Of a DNA stretch of 14,513 nt, positions 8,697 through 14,513 are shown one piece after another. The first letter of the stretch is position 1; each line of letters starts with the position of its first letter. Origin of the DNA: JALZIF01 sp964584905 (GTDB taxonomy: Bacteria; Gemmatimonadota; Gemmatimonadetes; Gemmatimonadales; Gemmatimonadaceae); NCBI GenBank assembly GCA_964584905.1, contig CAZPCC010000328.1:1-14513 (forward strand). The letters are read 5' to 3'. The notes below the pieces were generated by a model. The model had not been told where the DNA came from, did not search any database, and saw only the letters and a list, made by a program, of their open reading frames with translations. Position numbers and translations under genes: made by a program.

Positions 8697-9847
8697 GGCG
8701 CGCCATTCTCTGCTTTGCGCTCGCCGCAGTAACGCTCGCACCCGCACTCGAGGCGCAGCAGCCGGCTCAGGGAGGTCGCTTTCCCCGGCGGTATCTGTTC
8801 TCGCTGCTGGGCGCCGCTATCGGCACCGCCATCGGGGGGTCGTACATAGCCTTCCAGGGCCAACAGCAGCCGGGCAATTGCGGCGACCCGAGTTGCGTCG
8901 TGACGGTGACGGTGATCGCCGGTTCGTTACTCGGCTACATGATCGGCCGCGAATTCGATGAGCTACATTCGCTGCGCTATCGGGGCGGCGCGCCGCTTGA
9001 CCCGCGAAGCATCTCCGCCGGCCTTTCCGGCGACGCTACGGTGCTCTCCGTTGAGGATGATCGAATCGCCGTGGGCGGCTCTGCCGGCGTGCAGATGTTT
9101 CGCAGCACTCCAACTGCACTGCGCGCCGATGGGCGGCGAGCAACCGGTGTGCGCGGCATCGCCGCGCTCGACATCGCCCAGCCGGGTGCTTTGGCGTTAG
9201 GGTCGGTGACCGGACTATACCTCTTTCCTCCACGTGAGGGACCGGGAACGCTGGTGCGTCCCGGGGAGATCGGCGCCACCGTCACCACGGTCGACCGTGT
9301 CTTTCTCGGCAGCGGATCGAAAGTCGAATCTGCTCCGCTTTCAGCGGACACCGCGCGACAGTGGCCGGGCCTGGACGTCGGGGCGCGCGTGCGCGATCTC
9401 GAGGTCGATCTGGCGAGGAACCTGCTATGGGCGCTCACCGACAGCTCGCTGGTCGCGCTCAGGATCGCCGGTGATTCGCTCGAGAGAGTCGGTGCCTTTC
9501 CGCTCACCCAGGGACGCGCCGTTGCCGTGGAACAGAACCGGATCGCCGTAGCACTCGGTGAGCAGGGAATCAGGCTGCTGGATGCCACCGATCCAGCCGC
9601 GTTGCGCGAGGTGGGCACGTGGGTGGGGGCCCGCTTCGCTTACGATGTGAGCCTTGCGGGCACACGGATGTTCGTCGCCGCCGGCCCGGAAGGGCTCTAT
9701 GTGCTCGACGTGAGCGGCGAAGTGAAGGTTATCGGGCTCGCCCGCGATCTCGGCTTCGCTGCCGCCGTCGCCTCTTTCGGCCAGTTCACTTACCTTCTGG
9801 ATCGTTCGACCAATTCGGTGCGGCGTATCGAGTCCGAGTTCCAGTGA
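8693..9847 (+). CDS. Membrane-associated beta-propeller-like (LVIVD-type) protein, function unknown
   Basis: A 384-residue protein starting at an ATG that overlaps the preceding stop by 4 nt (ATGA). Residues 1-21 look like a signal peptide (cleavage near LEA-QQ). Two hydrophobic Gly-rich segments follow, at about 34-54 (LFSLLGAAIGTAIGGSYIAF) and 69-85 (VVTVTVIAGSLLGYMIG). The short loop between them holds Cys63 and Cys68. From about residue 105 to the end there are repeated short beta units ending in phrases such as RIAVGGSAGVQMF, RIAVALGEQGIRLLDATDP and RMFVAAGPEGLYVLDVSG, which match the LVIVD-repeat style of beta-propeller. No catalytic residues are recognised. The likely picture is a propeller displayed on a membrane hairpin, perhaps a scaffold or ligand-binding module for its operon partners. 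The repeat assignment is by eye; function is unknown. Confidence 0.85.
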   Translation: MRRAILCFALAAVTLAPALEAQQPAQGGRFPRRYLFSLLGAAIGTAIGGSYIAFQGQQQPGNCGDPSCVVTVTVIAGSLLGYMIGREFDELHSLRYRGGAPLDPRSISAGLSGDATVLSVEDDRIAVGGSAGVQMFRSTPTALRADGRRATGVRGIAALDIAQPGALALGSVTGLYLFPPREGPGTLVRPGEIGATVTTVDRVFLGSGSKVESAPLSADTARQWPGLDVGARVRDLEVDLARNLLWALTDSSLVALRIAGDSLERVGAFPLTQGRAVAVEQNRIAVALGEQGIRLLDATDPAALREVGTWVGARFAYDVSLAGTRMFVAAGPEGLYVLDVSGEVKVIGLARDLGFAAAVASFGQFTYLLDRSTNSVRRIESEFQ

Positions 9848-10533
9848 ACCGGCGCCTAGAGTTCGCGCTGCTCGCGGTGATCGCCGCGGCATTGGGCTGT
9901 ACGCCGTCAGAAGGGGCTCGTCAGGCTCCCGGCGGTGAAGAAACCGCCGCGGCGCCGGTGGCCGATACCGCTGGCGGCGATTCGGTGGCGCACGCGATCG
10001 CGGATTCGGCGCGCATAACGGGAAGCCCGACCGCCACGCTGTGGATCGTGGAGATCAGCGACTTTCAGTGCCCGTATTGCCAGATGTGGCACGATTCCTC
10101 GTTCAACAGCGTGATGGAGACGTACGTCAGGACCGGCAAGGCGCGTTTTGCCTATCTCAATCTGCCGCTGCCGAATCACGCCAATGCCATGCCGGCGGCA
10201 GAAGCGGCGATGTGCGCCGGGCTGCAAGGCAGGTTCTGGGAGATGCATGACGCGCTATTCAAGGCGCAGCAGGAGTGGAGCGCGTTATCGAATCCATGGC
10301 CGGTTTTCACGGCACTGGCCACGCAGAGAGGAGTCGATGCGGCGGCGATGCGCGCGTGTGCCGACGCCGATGTCATGGTCCCGCTCATTCAAGCCGACGC
10401 CGCCCGCGCCGTGGAGGCGGGAGTCCAGTCCACGCCGACATTTCTCATCGGTGGCGTGATGCTCTCGGGTGCCTATCCATTCGAAGCGATGCGGCAGGTG
10501 GTAGACTCCCTGCTTGCCGCGCGTGCACCCTAG
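9844..10533 (+). CDS. DsbA-like thioredoxin-fold lipoprotein (thiol:disulfide oxidoreductase)
   Basis: A 229-residue predicted periplasmic lipoprotein. The start is taken as GTG at 9844, overlapping the previous stop by 4 nt (GTGA). It yields MNRRLEFALLAVIAAALGC, with lipobox ALGC and lipidated Cys19. A longer in-frame start at 9619 would bury this signal inside the upstream gene and is rejected. An Ala/Gly/Pro linker spans about 20-60. The thioredoxin domain follows: FQCPYCQMWHD with the CPYC active site (Cys76, Cys79), then the helical insert (AAMCAGLQGRFWEMHDALFKAQ, about 121-142) typical of the DsbA/Thioredoxin_4 group, and the cis-proline motif STPTF (Pro198). CPYC is commonly an oxidising or isomerising dithiol centre. 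It probably forms or shuffles disulfides in exported proteins. The third gene of the overlapping operon; the next gene starts inside its 3' end. Confidence 0.92.
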   Translation: MNRRLEFALLAVIAAALGCTPSEGARQAPGGEETAAAPVADTAGGDSVAHAIADSARITGSPTATLWIVEISDFQCPYCQMWHDSSFNSVMETYVRTGKARFAYLNLPLPNHANAMPAAEAAMCAGLQGRFWEMHDALFKAQQEWSALSNPWPVFTALATQRGVDAAAMRACADADVMVPLIQADAARAVEAGVQSTPTFLIGGVMLSGAYPFEAMRQVVDSLLAARAP

Positions 10534-11866
10534 CGAAAACAAGCCGCGGCCGCCCGCCCAGCCCACAACGCCCGTCGCTCCCCGCCGGCACTGGCTGCTC
10601 TACGGCCTGACCGGCGCACTTGCCCGCGCCGCGGCAGCAATTGTTCCCGCCGGTAATCGCAAACTCACCCGGTCGCTCGCCGCGCGGCGGGGCATCCGCG
10701 GGCGTTTTCGACAGTGGGGCGCCGCGCATCGCGATACGTCGCGCCCTTTGCTCTGGATGCACGCACCGTCGGTTGGCGAAGGACTGCAGGCACGGCCGGT
10801 GATCGAGCTGCTCCACGAAAGGCATCCAGCGCTGCAGCTTGCATACACGCACTTTTCACCAAGCGCTGCCCCCTTCGCTGCGTCCCTCCCGGTGGATGTG
10901 CACGACTACCTGCCCTTCGACACGGCTGGAGACGCGCGTGCCATACTCGATGCGTGGCGGCCTACGGCGCTGGTGTTCAGCAAACTCGATCTTTGGCCGG
11001 CTCTCGCGCGCGAAGCCGATCGCAGGGGCGTGCGGCTCGGGATGATCAGCGCCACGCTCGCCGAGGGGTCCGGACGCCGAGTCCCTCTGGCGGCAACACT
11101 ACTTCGCGAGGCGTACTCCAGGCTCGATGCAGTGGGTGCGATAGATCCGGCCGATGCCGGCCGCCTGGTGGCTCTGGGGGCGCGCCAGGAGACGGTGGAG
11201 GTGACCGGTGACACGCGTTATGACCAGGTGTGGGCACGCGCACTTGCGGTTGGCGCCGAGAATCCGATGCTGGCTCCACTGCGATCGTCGCGCCCTACGC
11301 TCATTGCAGGCTCGACGTGGCCAGCCGATGAGCGCGTGCTACTCGCGGCATGGCCGAAGATCCGCTCCAACGTGGAGGATGCCCGGCTGATCCTGGTGCC
11401 GCACGAACCGTCGGAGGCGCACCTTGCTCCGCTCGCGCGGTGGGCTCGCGATGCCGGTCTCCGGCTGAAGCGGCTCAGCGAAGAACCTGACGCTTCATGG
11501 GACGTGCTGCTCGTCGACCGCATCGGAGTGCTCGGCGAGCTGTACGGTCTGGCGGATGTGGCATACGTGGGCGGAGGTTTTCACGCGGCGGGGCTGCACT
11601 CCGTGCTCGAGCCGGCGGCGTTCGGCGTTCCGGTGCTGATTGGCCCGCACCATGAAAACAGCAGGGACGCAGGAGTTTTGTTAGGCGCAGGCGGTGCCAG
11701 GAAGGTCGAGAACGCCGGCGCATTTGCCGGCGATGCGAGCGAGTGGCTGGCCGGTACCGCATCGCGAACGCAGGCCGGCAACAGCGCGCGCGAGGTGGTC
11801 CGTGCGGGGCTGGGTGCCAGTGAGCGGTCGACGGCGCTGGTGGAGCGCCTGCTCGGCTTACGCTAG
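10514..11866 (+). CDS. waaA: 3-deoxy-D-manno-octulosonic acid (Kdo) transferase
   Basis: A glycosyltransferase (GT30) that moves Kdo from CMP-Kdo to lipid A precursor at the cytoplasmic face of the inner membrane. It has 450 residues against about 420 usually, because of a Pro/Arg-rich N-terminal extension. A hydrophobic anchor lies at about 27-45. The acceptor-side motif WMHAPSVGEG (81-90) contains the expected catalytic Glu89. Later motifs are VEVTGDTRYDQV (228-239), LIAGSTWPADE (263-273) and YVGGGFHAAGLHSVLEPAAFGVPVLIGPHHEN (351-382). The usual ETELWPN box is replaced by SKLDLWP (156-162) and NARLSERS by ISATLAEGS, a form closer to Bacteroidetes enzymes. The start used is TTG 10514, which overlaps the previous gene by 20 nt; GTG at 10523 is a good alternative (three residues shorter), and neither has a clear ribosome site. 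It is the last gene of the operon, facing the regulator pair. Confidence 0.93.
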   Translation: MPRVHPSENKPRPPAQPTTPVAPRRHWLLYGLTGALARAAAAIVPAGNRKLTRSLAARRGIRGRFRQWGAAHRDTSRPLLWMHAPSVGEGLQARPVIELLHERHPALQLAYTHFSPSAAPFAASLPVDVHDYLPFDTAGDARAILDAWRPTALVFSKLDLWPALAREADRRGVRLGMISATLAEGSGRRVPLAATLLREAYSRLDAVGAIDPADAGRLVALGARQETVEVTGDTRYDQVWARALAVGAENPMLAPLRSSRPTLIAGSTWPADERVLLAAWPKIRSNVEDARLILVPHEPSEAHLAPLARWARDAGLRLKRLSEEPDASWDVLLVDRIGVLGELYGLADVAYVGGGFHAAGLHSVLEPAAFGVPVLIGPHHENSRDAGVLLGAGGARKVENAGAFAGDASEWLAGTASRTQAGNSAREVVRAGLGASERSTALVERLLGLR

Positions 11867-11919
11867 CGCTCAGCTTCGAGACGAACAGGATCCGGGTGGT
11901 GCGTTGGCATCGCTATGGC

Positions 11920-12109
11920 TCAGAGCTTCGGCGTTTTTTACCGCAGAGGACGCCGAGGAGCGCAGAGGACCGCGGGAGTTTGAGGAGGCGGCAAGCACCA
12001 TGCTCGAGTGAACAAAGTTTCTCTTTATTTTTCCTTGTTTCTCTTGTTTTCCTGTTCGGTCCTCTGCGCTCCTCCGCGTCCTCTGCGGTAAAATGCTGTT
12101 GACTTCACC
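11920..12109. repeat. Inverted-repeat dispersed element, copy 1
   Basis: The arms 11936-11972 and 12057-12093 are 37 nt each and complementary at 36 of 37 positions. They contain the CCGCAGAGGACGC...GCGCAGAGGACCG pattern and enclose an 84-nt T-rich core. A 16-nt tail TGCTGTTGACTTCACC (12094-12109) and a left flank TCAGAG-TTCG (from 11920) are shared with copy 2, so the unit is larger than the hairpin. It lies between waaA and the converging EAL gene and could fold into a long stem in either transcript, but lacks a T-run after the stem. Short frames across it end in low-information phrases such as LRSSASSAVK and are not genes. CCGCAGAGG-type repeats are widespread in bacterial genomes; the family is not named here. 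It looks like a non-autonomous MITE-like repeat, with no transposase nearby. Confidence 0.8.
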
Positions 12110-12131
12110 TTACGCGTACGACTCGAACAGC

Positions 12132-13796
12132 TCAAGCCTTGGCGCGTCCGTCTGACGCGCGCATGTCTTCGGCGGTGAGCGTGTGCATCGCGTCGGGACG
12201 CGGCGCCCGGTGCAGAAGAAAGCCCTGCACCAGCTGCACGCCCAGACGCTTGAGCGTTTCGAGCTCTTCGTGCCGCTCCACCCCTTCGGCTATGACGAGC
12301 GCGCCGTGTTCCTCGGAAAAACGCACCAGCGTCTCGACCAGATTCTGCTTGAGAAAGTTGGTGTCTATCAGGCTGATGAGTGAAATGTCGAGCTTGATGA
12401 AATCCGGCTCGAGGTTGGCGATCGAACCAAGGCCAGCGTATCCCGCGCCCGCGTCGTCGACGGCGATGCGAAATCCGCGCTCGCGAAAACGCGCAAGCCG
12501 CGCCCGCATCGCCGGATAGTCGCGAATGGCCGTACGCTCGGTGATCTCGATGACCACTCGCGAGGGGTCGGGGACCGGGATGCCCTCCAGCAACGGATCG
12601 GCGAAATCGTGCGGATCGACGTTGAGAAAGAGCAATTCGTTAGGTTGGAGCCGCGTCTCCATTCCTTCGATCGCCCGCGTACGGCACAAGCGGCTCAATT
12701 CCCAGACCAGATCGGATTCGGCCGCTACCTCGAACATCACTTCCGGGCTGCGCAGCCGCCGCATCTGTCCCCGGGCCAACGCCTCGTATCCGAAGACCTC
12801 GCCCGTGTCGGTCCGCACGATGGGGTGATAGTCCACATATACCGAACCCTCGCGAAGCGTGCGCCGCAGATCGGAGATCTTGCTCAGCCTCTCCCGTTCC
12901 TCCACGCTCCGCGCGTCGTTGGCCGCTTCGCGAATCGCCCGGTAGATGAGTCGCTCGAGCCGGATCTTGGGATCGTAGTACGCGTGCGCGCTCCCGACAT
13001 AGACATCGACGAGCGCGGCGATCTCTTCCCCGTGCGTCAGTTCCAGCTGACCAATGACGAAATCGCGCACGCGACCCGTCAGGTCGGTGAGCGCCTTTTT
13101 CGACTCGCCACCGCTCTCCGGCGTGGGAACGTGAAAGAACACGAAGTCATCGTCGTTCGCATAGCTGACCATCATTCGTGTCGCGCGCAATCGATGAGAG
13201 TCCAGATACTCGCGCACCGACGTCGCCGTAGTCTCCAGCACATCGTCCAGCTTTTCCCAGCCGTAGATCTCCTCGATCTTGCTATAACGGACGAAGTGCA
13301 GGTACAGCACGATCAGCTCGGTATTCGCCTTGAACTCGGCTCGCGTCCGCTCGATCATGACCGGGATGGTCGGCAATCCGGTCAGCGTATCGAACAGCAT
13401 GTCCTCGTACGACTCACGCCGTACGCGGTTGGCCAGCGACGCACCGACGGGTGCGACCCGCAACGTTGCCGCTTGTAGTCGCCAGGCAATTTCCTCGTCG
13501 CTGACAGCCGAACCGCGGTACCACTCGTCGGCTCCAAGTTCCACCGCGCGCCTTATCGAAGCCGCATCCGCACACGCCATCACCACCGCCACTCCTCGCC
13601 GGTGCGCGTGCTCCACCGCGGCCCGCTGGATCGGCGGATCGGGAGATGTGACGAGCACCGCACGCAGGTCGGGCAGTTCGTCAATCGCCGCGCATAACTC
13701 CCCGGGCGACCGGCGCACGAGCGACCAGCCGGCGAGGGTGGCGATTGCACTGTCGATCTCGTCCGTACTGTCCGTGAGAACGATGCCCGCGGTCAT
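12132..13796 (-). CDS. Cyclic-di-GMP phosphodiesterase: degenerate receiver, degenerate GGDEF, intact EAL
   Basis: A 554-residue cytoplasmic signalling protein. The start is ATG at 13796 (MTAGIVLTDSTDE), 7 nt after the stop of the response regulator; the longer frame to 13859 would overlap that gene with low-complexity Ser-rich sequence. Residues 1-110 look like a receiver fold that has lost the phospho-Asp: strand 3 reads LRAVLVTSPDPP. Residues about 120-300 are a GGDEF domain (DTLTGLP at 136-142) whose signature is ANDDDF (213-218), so cyclase activity is unlikely. The EAL domain (about 310-540) keeps the metal- and substrate-binding residues: EALAR (Glu338), Asn392, EITER (Glu417), DDAGAGY (Asp447, Asp448), Lys468, AEGVE (Glu504, Glu507) and Gln524. 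It should hydrolyse c-di-GMP to pGpG, with the degenerate domains acting as sensors. Cotranscription with the regulator suggests control by phosphorelay. Confidence 0.92.
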   Translation of the reverse strand: MTAGIVLTDSTDEIDSAIATLAGWSLVRRSPGELCAAIDELPDLRAVLVTSPDPPIQRAAVEHAHRRGVAVVMACADAASIRRAVELGADEWYRGSAVSDEEIAWRLQAATLRVAPVGASLANRVRRESYEDMLFDTLTGLPTIPVMIERTRAEFKANTELIVLYLHFVRYSKIEEIYGWEKLDDVLETTATSVREYLDSHRLRATRMMVSYANDDDFVFFHVPTPESGGESKKALTDLTGRVRDFVIGQLELTHGEEIAALVDVYVGSAHAYYDPKIRLERLIYRAIREAANDARSVEERERLSKISDLRRTLREGSVYVDYHPIVRTDTGEVFGYEALARGQMRRLRSPEVMFEVAAESDLVWELSRLCRTRAIEGMETRLQPNELLFLNVDPHDFADPLLEGIPVPDPSRVVIEITERTAIRDYPAMRARLARFRERGFRIAVDDAGAGYAGLGSIANLEPDFIKLDISLISLIDTNFLKQNLVETLVRFSEEHGALVIAEGVERHEELETLKRLGVQLVQGFLLHRAPRPDAMHTLTAEDMRASDGRAKA

Positions 13797-13803
13797 GGCG
13801 ACC

Positions 13804-14211
13804 CTAACGCTTCCCGAGGACGATCGCGAGATTGCGCTCGACCCGCTCACCCAGCGCAATGAGATCGATCGGCTTGGTCACGTAGTCATCAGCGCCGGTC
13901 CGAAGCGCCTCGCGCTTGTCCTCCCACTCTCCCAGAGCCGTCACCATGATGACCCGTACATCCCGCTCGCCACGACTTCGATGCTTTATCTCTTCGCATA
14001 CTTCCCAACCGTTCCGGTCAGGCATCATCACGTCGAGCAGGACCAGTGAGGGTTCCGTCTCGTCGAACCGGGCAAGCGCTTCCTCCCCGCTATGTGCAGT
14101 AGCCACCTGATAGCCGCGCGCTTCGAGAAAGTCGCGAATGATCGCGGCGTTATCCTGGTGGTCATCGACCACGAGTATCCGGGCCTGAATCTCTCCTCGT
14201 TCTGCCATCAT
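13804..14211 (-). CDS. Single-domain response regulator (CheY/SpoF-like receiver)
   Basis: A 135-residue stand-alone receiver domain. It has RILVVDDHQDN with the acidic pair Asp16/Asp17, LVLLDVMMPDRNG with phospho-acceptor Asp60, MVTAL with Thr91, and DDYVTKP with Lys113: all the residues needed for phosphorylation. There is no output domain, so it works through a partner, most simply the EAL protein encoded 7 nt downstream. The start is ATG at 14211 (a second ATG follows at 14208); a TTG at 14229 would add six residues but has no ribosome site and leaves the family's usual N-terminus unchanged. No strong Shine-Dalgarno sequence is visible before either start. The cognate histidine kinase is not in the window. 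Family assignment is firm, pathway is inferred from adjacency. Confidence 0.93.
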   Translation of the reverse strand: MMAERGEIQARILVVDDHQDNAAIIRDFLEARGYQVATAHSGEEALARFDETEPSLVLLDVMMPDRNGWEVCEEIKHRSRGERDVRVIMVTALGEWEDKREALRTGADDYVTKPIDLIALGERVERNLAIVLGKR

Positions 14212-14328
14212 GGCAGGGCGCAGGCGCAATTAGTGAGCCAAGTCGCTGTTACATCGTAGCCTGCATCAAGATACGGCGGCAGCTGGTGGCCCACACCGAA
14301 GCCCGAAGACTGCGTGAATCTCTGTAGT

Positions 14329-14513
14329 TCAGAGTTTCGCATTTTTACCGCAGAGGACGCAGAGGTCGCAGAGAACTGCAGAGAGAAAAGAGAGAATAAC
14401 TCTTGTGAATGCGCGTGTGTATGCGCGCATTGAGCGAGCCGCATCCGCCAAGCCTCATGCGGACCTCTACGCTCCTCTGCGTCCTCTGCGGTAAAAATGC
14501 TGTTGACTTCACC
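14329..14513. repeat. Inverted-repeat dispersed element, copy 2 (reaches window edge)
   Basis: Perfect 27-nt arms at 14339-14365 and 14474-14500 (GCATTTTTACCGCAGAGGACG...) and the same outer flanks as copy 1: TCAGAG-TTTCGC on the left and the 16-nt tail TGCTGTTGACTTCACC (14498-14513) on the right. Orientation is the same as copy 1. The inner core differs: it is purine-rich (GAGAGAAAAGAGAG) and holds extra small inverted repeats, AATGCGCG/CGCGCATT (14408-14415, 14424-14431) and CCGCAT/ATGCGG (14439-14444, 14457-14462). The element may continue past the window. It lies upstream of the response regulator; in the 117 nt between them (14212-14328), where a promoter is expected, I see no convincing -35/-10 pair. 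A frame at 14208-14444 is judged spurious. Confidence 0.8.

Noticed and set aside
9619..9843. N-terminal extension of the DsbA-like gene (ATG at 9619)
   Set aside because: It overlaps the propeller gene by over 200 nt and would bury a perfect lipoprotein signal; GTG 9844 with a 4-nt stop overlap fits the operon.
11936..12093. Repeat copy 1 as an ordinary intrinsic terminator
   Set aside because: The stem is far longer than usual, the loop is 84 nt, and no T-run follows the stem on either strand; termination remains possible but not by the classical pattern.
13797..13859. N-terminal extension of the EAL protein (start at 13859)
   Set aside because: It overlaps the response regulator's conserved C-terminus with Ser/Arg-rich sequence; ATG 13796 matches the fold and spacing.
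14208..14444. 78-codon frame reading LFSLFSLQFSATSASSAVK
   Set aside because: It is a translation of the repeat element, of the low-information kind such repeats yield in many frames.
1..14513. tRNA, rRNA, CRISPR, phage or transposase genes
   Set aside because: None recognised on either strand. The repeats present are two dispersed elements, not a regularly spaced array.

Overview
The window is high-GC DNA (roughly two thirds G+C by eye) from a diderm bacterium. It encodes a TonB-dependent outer-membrane receptor, a Kdo transferase (WaaA) for lipopolysaccharide, exported proteins with 'AxA' signal peptides and a lipoprotein. The large receptor with an N-terminal carboxypeptidase-like domain, the GWxTD-domain protein and the Bacteroidetes-flavoured WaaA motifs point to the FCB group. 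My best guess is Gemmatimonadota; this is an inference from gene content and codon use, not a phylogenetic placement.

Layout. (1) 1-6092, minus strand: a TonB-dependent receptor (GTG start at 6092) followed after 63 nt by a very large secreted protein of unknown function (start 2879), open for 959 codons and running off the left edge. A 28-bp perfect palindrome sits between them. (2) 6093-6461: a 369-nt divergent intergenic region with a GC hairpin in the receptor leader, a TGTGCGC/GCGCACA inverted repeat and an AT-rich patch, probably the control region for both directions. (3) 6462-11866, plus strand: four overlapping genes that look like one operon: a TPR/GWxTD secreted protein, a membrane-anchored beta-propeller-like protein, a DsbA-like thioredoxin-fold lipoprotein (true start GTG 9844) and WaaA. 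(4) 11867-12131: convergent intergenic region filled mostly by an inverted-repeat element. (5) 12132-14211, minus strand: a single-domain response regulator followed after 7 nt by a protein with a degenerate receiver, a degenerate GGDEF and an apparently intact EAL domain. (6) 14212-14513: the upstream region of the regulator, containing a second, same-orientation copy of the inverted-repeat element that reaches the window edge.

How it fits together. Most of the window concerns the cell envelope: nutrient uptake (receptor plus secreted partner), periplasmic thiol chemistry, export or surface proteins of unknown role, and LPS core synthesis. The receptor loops and the secreted protein carry many cysteines, which gives the nearby DsbA-like lipoprotein plausible clients. 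The regulator pair is probably a phospho-controlled c-di-GMP phosphodiesterase module; it is bracketed by the two repeat copies. No tRNA, rRNA, CRISPR array, transposase or phage gene was recognised. The least explained items are the secreted Cys-rich protein, the operon of GWxTD, propeller, DsbA-like and WaaA genes, the repeat-flanked regulator module and an over-represented CGTTAGG(C) word.
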